This document shows positions 15,021-18,247 of a stretch of 18,247 bases of DNA, piece after piece. A program made the position numbers and the translations under genes. Numbering within the stretch: the first letter of the stretch is position 1; every line of letters begins with the position of its first letter. Source of the DNA: JBQLZQ01 sp052168355 (lineage in GTDB: Bacteria > Pseudomonadota > Alphaproteobacteria > DSM-16000 > Inquilinaceae); the NCBI GenBank assembly GCA_052168355.1, contig JBQLZQ010000033.1, forward strand, positions 1-18,247. Reading direction: 5' to 3'. The notes beneath the pieces are model-generated. The model was not told the origin of the DNA, made no database searches, and was given only the letters and a program-made list of their open reading frames with translations.

Positions 15021-15071
15021 AATATAGCAATATTTGCCAAATCATGCCATATTTTCTCCAGGAGGTTTGAT
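15021..15071 (+). promoter_or_regulatory. AT-rich control region of the parDE pair
   Basis: An A/T-rich stretch, sharply different from its surroundings, precedes parD. It holds a small palindrome GCAATATTTGC and two TGCCA repeats (15035-15039 and 15045-15049). AGGAGG at 15060-15065 is a near-ideal ribosome-binding site 6 nt before the ATG. ParD-type antitoxins usually repress their own promoter at such repeats; the exact operator is inferred. Confidence 0.45.
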
Positions 15072-15320
15072 ATGGCAACCATGAACGTATCGCTGCCCGG
15101 TCCAATGAAGGATTGGGTCGAACGGCAGACCAAGGGCGGGCGCTACAGCAACGCCAGCGACTATGTGCGCGACCTTATCCGCAGGGACCAGGACCGTGCC
15201 GCCAAAATCGCCGCGATACAGGCGCGGGTGGCCGAGGGTCTGGAAAGCGGGGAGGGCGAGCGGTCCATGGAGCAGCTACGGGAGGCCGCGCGAAAACGGG
15301 TAAAAGCATCTGATCCGTGA
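15072..15320 (+). CDS. parD: ParD-family antitoxin
   Basis: Predicted 82-aa ribbon-helix-helix antitoxin. MNVSLPGPMKDWVERQTKGG forms the strand and first helix, and RYSNASDYVRDLIRRDQDR the second helix, as in CC2985/ParD proteins. The charged C-terminal tail (~45-82) would wrap the toxin. It binds DNA as a dimer and neutralises ParE, and should autoregulate from the AT-rich region upstream. Its stop overlaps the toxin start by four bases (GTGA). The gene starts 71 bp after the end of the palindromic element, so the pair may have arrived with or beside it. Confidence 0.93.
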   Translation: MATMNVSLPGPMKDWVERQTKGGRYSNASDYVRDLIRRDQDRAAKIAAIQARVAEGLESGEGERSMEQLREAARKRVKASDP

Positions 15321-15616
15321 CCTTCCGGCTGACTCAAGCGGCGGAACAGGACATCATCGATATCTACATCCACGGTCTCCAGACCTTCGGGCCGGATCAC
15401 GCCGACGCCTATCACGACAAGCTTGAAAACACCTTTCAGCTCTTAGCGGAGCGGCCGCACCTCGCGAGACAACGCCCGGAAATCGATCCGCCGGTGCGGG
15501 TTCACCCCTGCGGTTCGCATGTGGTGATTTACACCGTTGGGCTGGATCGTGGCGTCCTGATCATCCGTGTGCGGCACGGACGCGAGGACTGGATGGCTGA
15601 TCCCGAAGGGCGTTGA
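15317..15616 (+). CDS. parE: ParE-family toxin
   Basis: Predicted 99-aa RelE/ParE-fold toxin. Hallmarks are the N-terminal strand and helix FRLTQAAEQDIIDIYIHGLQ, the RPHLARQRPEI segment, and the C-terminal strands SHVVIYTVG and GVLIIRVRHGREDW. ParE toxins classically inhibit DNA gyrase. The GTG start at 15317 lies inside the parD stop (GTGA overlap), the usual coupling for this family. Full length with no disrupted residue, so the pair is probably functional. Confidence 0.93.
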   Translation: MTFRLTQAAEQDIIDIYIHGLQTFGPDHADAYHDKLENTFQLLAERPHLARQRPEIDPPVRVHPCGSHVVIYTVGLDRGVLIIRVRHGREDWMADPEGR

Positions 15617-15745
15617 ACCGGATCGTTTCAGTCGTCGGCCGTCGGCTGACGTTCGCCACCACTCGCCAAACCCGGTTGCCGCGCGGCGGAGGCTCGGTAA
15701 CAATGGCGGCGACGCGACCACCCCTCTTCACCATGGACAGGCACC

Positions 15746-16921
15746 ATGCCGATCATCAACTCCATCGCCGACCGCAAGGAAGCCATGACCGAATGGCGGC
15801 GCGATTTTCATGCCCATCCCGAGACGGCGTTCGAGGAGGTGCGGACCTCCGACATCGTGGCCGAGAAGCTGCGCGAGTGGGGCATCGAGGTGCATCGCGG
15901 CATCGCCAAGACCGGGCTGGTCGGCGTGCTGCGCGGACGGGGCGAGGGGACGGGGTCGATCGGCCTGCGCGCCGACATGGACGCGCTGCCCATGACCGAA
16001 GAGAACGACGTGCCCTACAAGTCGCGGAACCCCGGCAAGTTTCATGGCTGCGGCCATGACGGGCACACCACCATGCTGCTGGGGGCGGCCCAGTACCTGG
16101 CCGAGACGCGCAATTTCGACGGCACCGTGAACTTTATCTTCCAGCCGGCCGAGGAGGGCGCGGGCGGCGGCCGGGTGATGGTGGAGGAAGGGCTGTTCGA
16201 CCGGTTTCCCTGCGACGAGGTCTACGGCATGCACAACTGGCCGACCCTGCCGGCGGGCGAGGTGGCGATCCGGTCCGGGCCGATCATGGCCGCGGCGGAC
16301 GAGTTCACGCTGACCATCGTCGCCAAGGGCGGCCATGCCGCGATGCCGCACATGACCATCGACCCTGTGGTCATCGCGGCGCAGATCGTGATGGCCTTTC
16401 AGACCCTGGTCAGCCGCGTCACCAACCCGCTGGAACCGGCGGTCATCAGCGTCACCCAGATTCATGTCGGCAGCGCCGCCAATGTCATCGCGGAAGACGC
16501 GTTTCTCAACGGCACCGTGCGCACCTTCAACCCCGCCGTGCAGGATCAGATCGAGGCCGGGATGAAACGCGTGGCGGAAGGCATCGCCGGGTCGTTCGGC
16601 GCCGAGGCGCGGTTCGAGTTCCATCGCGGCTACCCGGCCACGGTCAACCACGCCGCCGAGACGGAGATCATGGCCGAGGTCGCCGCCGGCGTGGTCGGAT
16701 CGGACAAGGTCCACCGCGAGGTGGAACCGGTCATGGGCGGCGAGGATTTCTCCTACATGCTGCAGCAGCGTCCCGGGGCCTACATGTTCGTCGGTCAGGC
16801 GGGCGGCCCCAGCGCCTGCATGGTCCACAACCCGCGCTACGACTTCAACGACGAGATCCTGCCGGTCGGTGCCAGCCTGTTCGCGACGCTGGTCGAAACC
16901 CGGCTGAAGAGGGTCGGATGA
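15746..16921 (+). CDS. M20D-family amidohydrolase (hippurate hydrolase-like)
   Basis: Predicted 391-aa cytosolic metallo-amidohydrolase that cleaves N-acylated amino acids or related amides. Metal ligands are visible: Cys102 and His104 in HGCGHDGH, Glu136/137 in PAEEG, His163 in MHNWP and His361 near the C-terminus (MVHNPRYDFND). The dimerisation lid domain lies at ~185-295 (KGGHAAMPH). LRADMDALPM (74-83) is the usual first signature. Start at 15746 is supported by the typical INSIADRKEAMTEWRRDFHAHPE onset; only a weak AGG precedes it. Its last codons overlap the lipoprotein gene (ATGA), so the two are coupled. Substrate is not evident; N-acetylated cysteine conjugates are one option given the C-S lyase nearby. 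Confidence 0.88.
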   Translation: MPIINSIADRKEAMTEWRRDFHAHPETAFEEVRTSDIVAEKLREWGIEVHRGIAKTGLVGVLRGRGEGTGSIGLRADMDALPMTEENDVPYKSRNPGKFHGCGHDGHTTMLLGAAQYLAETRNFDGTVNFIFQPAEEGAGGGRVMVEEGLFDRFPCDEVYGMHNWPTLPAGEVAIRSGPIMAAADEFTLTIVAKGGHAAMPHMTIDPVVIAAQIVMAFQTLVSRVTNPLEPAVISVTQIHVGSAANVIAEDAFLNGTVRTFNPAVQDQIEAGMKRVAEGIAGSFGAEARFEFHRGYPATVNHAAETEIMAEVAAGVVGSDKVHREVEPVMGGEDFSYMLQQRPGAYMFVGQAGGPSACMVHNPRYDFNDEILPVGASLFATLVETRLKRVG

Positions 16922-17433
16922 GCGCGGTGTCGGCGCGCGGTGTCGGGACGGCGCTGGCCGCGGGGGCGGCGCTGGTCCTGGCGGGGTGTACCGACGTGCC
17001 CGGCGGCGAAGGTTCCGCACGCGGCCCGGCCGCCGACGCGGTTGCGGCCGCCGAGCCGGCGCCCGCCCCGGCGCCGCAGTTGAACGGTCAACGCACCTGG
17101 CGGGGCACCAACAGCGCGGCGATGATGGAAATCGACGCCGTCGCCCGCGACGCGCGCGGCTGGGACATTCTGTGGCAGCTTGCCGGTGAACCCGCGCCCG
17201 GTCCGCTGCCGGAAGGGGCGATGGCCTTTGGTGTGTTCTTGGGCGAGCGCCCCACCGGCGGCTTCGGGGCGGAGATCACCGACGTTCAGATCGGAATCGA
17301 CGAGGTGGTGGTCACATACCGCGAAATCGTCCCGCCCGCCGACGCCCTGTTGACTCAGGGCTTCACCGCGCCCTACGCCGTGCATATGAGCCGTTTCAGC
17401 GACAAACCGGTCCGTTTCGTCCGCGCGGAATAG
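16918..17433 (+). CDS. Lipoprotein with PrcB-like C-terminal domain
   Basis: Predicted 171-aa lipoprotein. A short signal sequence ends in a lipobox (LVLAGC, Cys24), followed by an Ala/Pro/Glu-rich linker to about residue 55. Residues ~100-168 resemble the PrcB C-terminal domain: a strand, GERPTGGF (109-116), alternating strands, PPADALLTQGFTAPYAVHM. That domain is found on secreted proteins of Gram-negative and Gram-positive bacteria, with little known of its role. It starts inside the amidohydrolase stop (ATGA), so both are probably made together, though one is cytosolic and the other envelope-bound. Domain assignment by motif recall only. Confidence 0.72.
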   Translation: MSAVSARGVGTALAAGAALVLAGCTDVPGGEGSARGPAADAVAAAEPAPAPAPQLNGQRTWRGTNSAAMMEIDAVARDARGWDILWQLAGEPAPGPLPEGAMAFGVFLGERPTGGFGAEITDVQIGIDEVVVTYREIVPPADALLTQGFTAPYAVHMSRFSDKPVRFVRAE

Positions 17434-17479
17434 CGGCGGCTTCTTTTCCTTCGGGAGCAAACGGCGCCGTTGTGCACAG

Positions 17480-17500
17480 GCCCCGGATCAAGTCCGGGGC
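17480..17500 (+). repeat. REP-like hairpin A
   Basis: A perfect 8-bp stem (GCCCCGGA pairing TCCGGGGC) surrounds the loop TCAAG. It lies 47 bp after the lipoprotein stop, in the convergent gap before arsC, together with a related hairpin at 17550-17570. Palindromes of this loop and length are a common alphaproteobacterial intergenic repeat; transcription termination or mRNA protection is the likely effect. Confidence 0.8.
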
Positions 17501-17549
17501 TCGCCGTTTCTTTCTTTGAATTTTTCCGCCGACAAAATCCAGACGACGA

Positions 17550-17570
17550 GTCCCGCGCTTGACGCGGGAC
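17550..17570 (-). repeat. REP-like hairpin B, inverted relative to A
   Basis: A perfect 8-bp stem (GTCCCGCG pairing CGCGGGAC) with loop CTTGA, which is TCAAG on the minus strand. Read on that strand it aligns with hairpin A with three paired stem changes that keep every base pair. The two units are 49 bp apart and opposed, like a BIME pair between convergent genes. Confidence 0.8.
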
Positions 17571-17668
17571 CTGTACGGGACGGCGCCGCTGGCGTTCCGC
17601 AGGGCGGCACGGTTTGGCACAGGGCCGGCGGCGGTTTTCTTAGGGCGTCCCCGCCGATGCCGCCAAGC

Positions 17669-18181
17669 TCAGGCCGTGTGCGGCAGGGTGCGTCCGATCT
17701 CGTCCAGACGCCGCTGCAGGCTGAGGCGGTCGAGGGAAGCCACCGGCAGGCTGACGAAAACGCCGATCCGCCGGGACAGGCTGCGTAAGGCATCGAGAAA
17801 CGCGGCCCGCCGCTCCGCCACTGTGCCGGTCACCGCGGCCGGGTCGGGAATGCCCCAATGAGCGGTCATGGGCTGGCCCGGCCATACCGGGCAGACCTCG
17901 TTGGCGGCGTTGTCGCAGACCGTGAACACGAAATCGAGCGCCGGCGCGCCGGGGTGGGCGAATTCGTCCCAATTCTTGGAACGGAACCCCTCGGTCGCGA
18001 TGCCGGCGGCGCGCAGCACGTCCAGCGTCATCGGGTGGACCGTGCCTTTGGGCTGACTGCCGGCGCTGAAGGCGGCGAATTTGCCCTGGCCGTCCCGGTT
18101 CAGGATCGCTTCGGCCAGGATGCTCCGCGCCGAATTGCCGGTGCACAGGAACAAGACGTTGAAAGGGCGGCGTGCCGCCAT
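17669..18181 (-). CDS. arsC: Arsenate reductase, thioredoxin-coupled LMW-phosphatase type
   Basis: Predicted 170-aa cytosolic ArsC of the low-molecular-weight phosphatase fold. The active-site loop is CTGNSARS (Cys13 to Arg19), and the redox relay cysteines are Cys89 and Cys97 in FTVCDNAANEVCPV. WGIPDP (109-114) carries the general acid Asp113. It reduces arsenate to arsenite using thioredoxin- or glutaredoxin-type donors. The ATG at 18181 has AAGGAGAG just upstream and starts directly into the fold; an in-frame frame-opening further upstream runs through the palindromic element and is not used. No arsR, acr3 or arsB is present in the window, but partners may lie beyond its right end. The C-terminal ~25 residues beyond the fold are an extension. 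Confidence 0.9.
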   Translation of the reverse strand: MAARRPFNVLFLCTGNSARSILAEAILNRDGQGKFAAFSAGSQPKGTVHPMTLDVLRAAGIATEGFRSKNWDEFAHPGAPALDFVFTVCDNAANEVCPVWPGQPMTAHWGIPDPAAVTGTVAERRAAFLDALRSLSRRIGVFVSLPVASLDRLSLQRRLDEIGRTLPHTA

Positions 18182-18195
18182 GGGGCTCTCCTTTC

Positions 18196-18247
18196 TAGAG
18201 CAGGATCGCCTTGGGTGGAATCGCTTCGGCGATCCCACCCAAGGCGT
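18196..18247 (+). repeat. Palindromic element, copy 3 (left part only)
   Basis: Fifty-two bases identical to the left end of the complete element (14863-14914), including the TAGAGC terminus and the 18-bp-arm TTCG hairpin. The rest lies beyond the window. It begins 15 bp from the arsC start codon, next to its ribosome-binding site, so the arsC message must start inside or beyond the element. Confidence 0.9.

Noticed and set aside
15617..15745. Gap between parE and the amidohydrolase checked for an RNA gene or promoter
   Set aside because: No tRNA-like fold, strong hairpin or convincing promoter could be seen by eye.
18182..18238. Upstream start extension of arsC through the palindromic element
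   Set aside because: The extra residues are translated repeat sequence; a proper ribosome-binding site precedes the ATG at 18181.

Overview
The window is GC-rich, densely packed bacterial DNA. The gene content (CUT1 sugar ABC operon with a FadR-type regulator, a Tat-exported Acg-type nitroreductase under an FNR-type box, a parDE pair, RIME/MITE-like palindromic elements, a PrcB-domain lipoprotein and a thioredoxin-fold ArsC) suggests an alphaproteobacterium, perhaps from Rhodospirillales. That assignment is by impression, not by search.

Layout: (1) 1-51 is the right end of a palindromic intergenic element, followed by a flavodoxin gene (-) at 49-552. (2) 628-5473 is a compact, somewhat lower-GC block. 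It holds a winged-helix/alpha-beta-hydrolase fusion (-), divergent from osmC, FAD monooxygenase, osmC and methyltransferase genes (+). This block looks inserted: its left flank carries the last ~55 bp of a nitroreductase gene, and its right flank carries an 84-bp flavodoxin relic next to the intact nitroreductase gene (5582-6667, -). The simplest reading is an ancestral nitroreductase-flavodoxin operon, read from an FNR box at 6721-6734, that was split by the block with duplication of the target. (3) 6811-12908 is one operon: FadR-family regulator, PLP-dependent C-S lyase, sugar-binding protein, two permeases and an ATPase. A universal stress protein (13052) and a ribokinase-type kinase (13916) follow on the same strand. 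(4) 14863-15000 is the complete copy of the palindromic element (138 bp, TA at both ends, three hairpins). (5) 15072-17433 holds a parDE toxin-antitoxin pair, an M20D amidohydrolase, and a lipoprotein gene translationally coupled to it. (6) 17434-17668 contains two opposed REP-like hairpins between convergent genes, followed by arsC (-) and a third, truncated copy of the palindromic element that runs off the window end.

Working together: the ABC operon imports a carbohydrate-like solute and the ribokinase could phosphorylate the released sugar. The C-S lyase inside the operon hints that the substrate may carry a thioether, or that the operon joins sulfur and sugar salvage. The inserted block looks like an uncharacterised thiol/electrophile-handling module (two one-cysteine OsmC proteins, a flavin monooxygenase, a methyltransferase) with its own one-component regulator. 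The flavodoxin, nitroreductase and universal stress protein are the kinds of gene often induced by low oxygen. The three same-orientation palindromic elements could allow deletion of the 15-kb or 3.3-kb segment between them.
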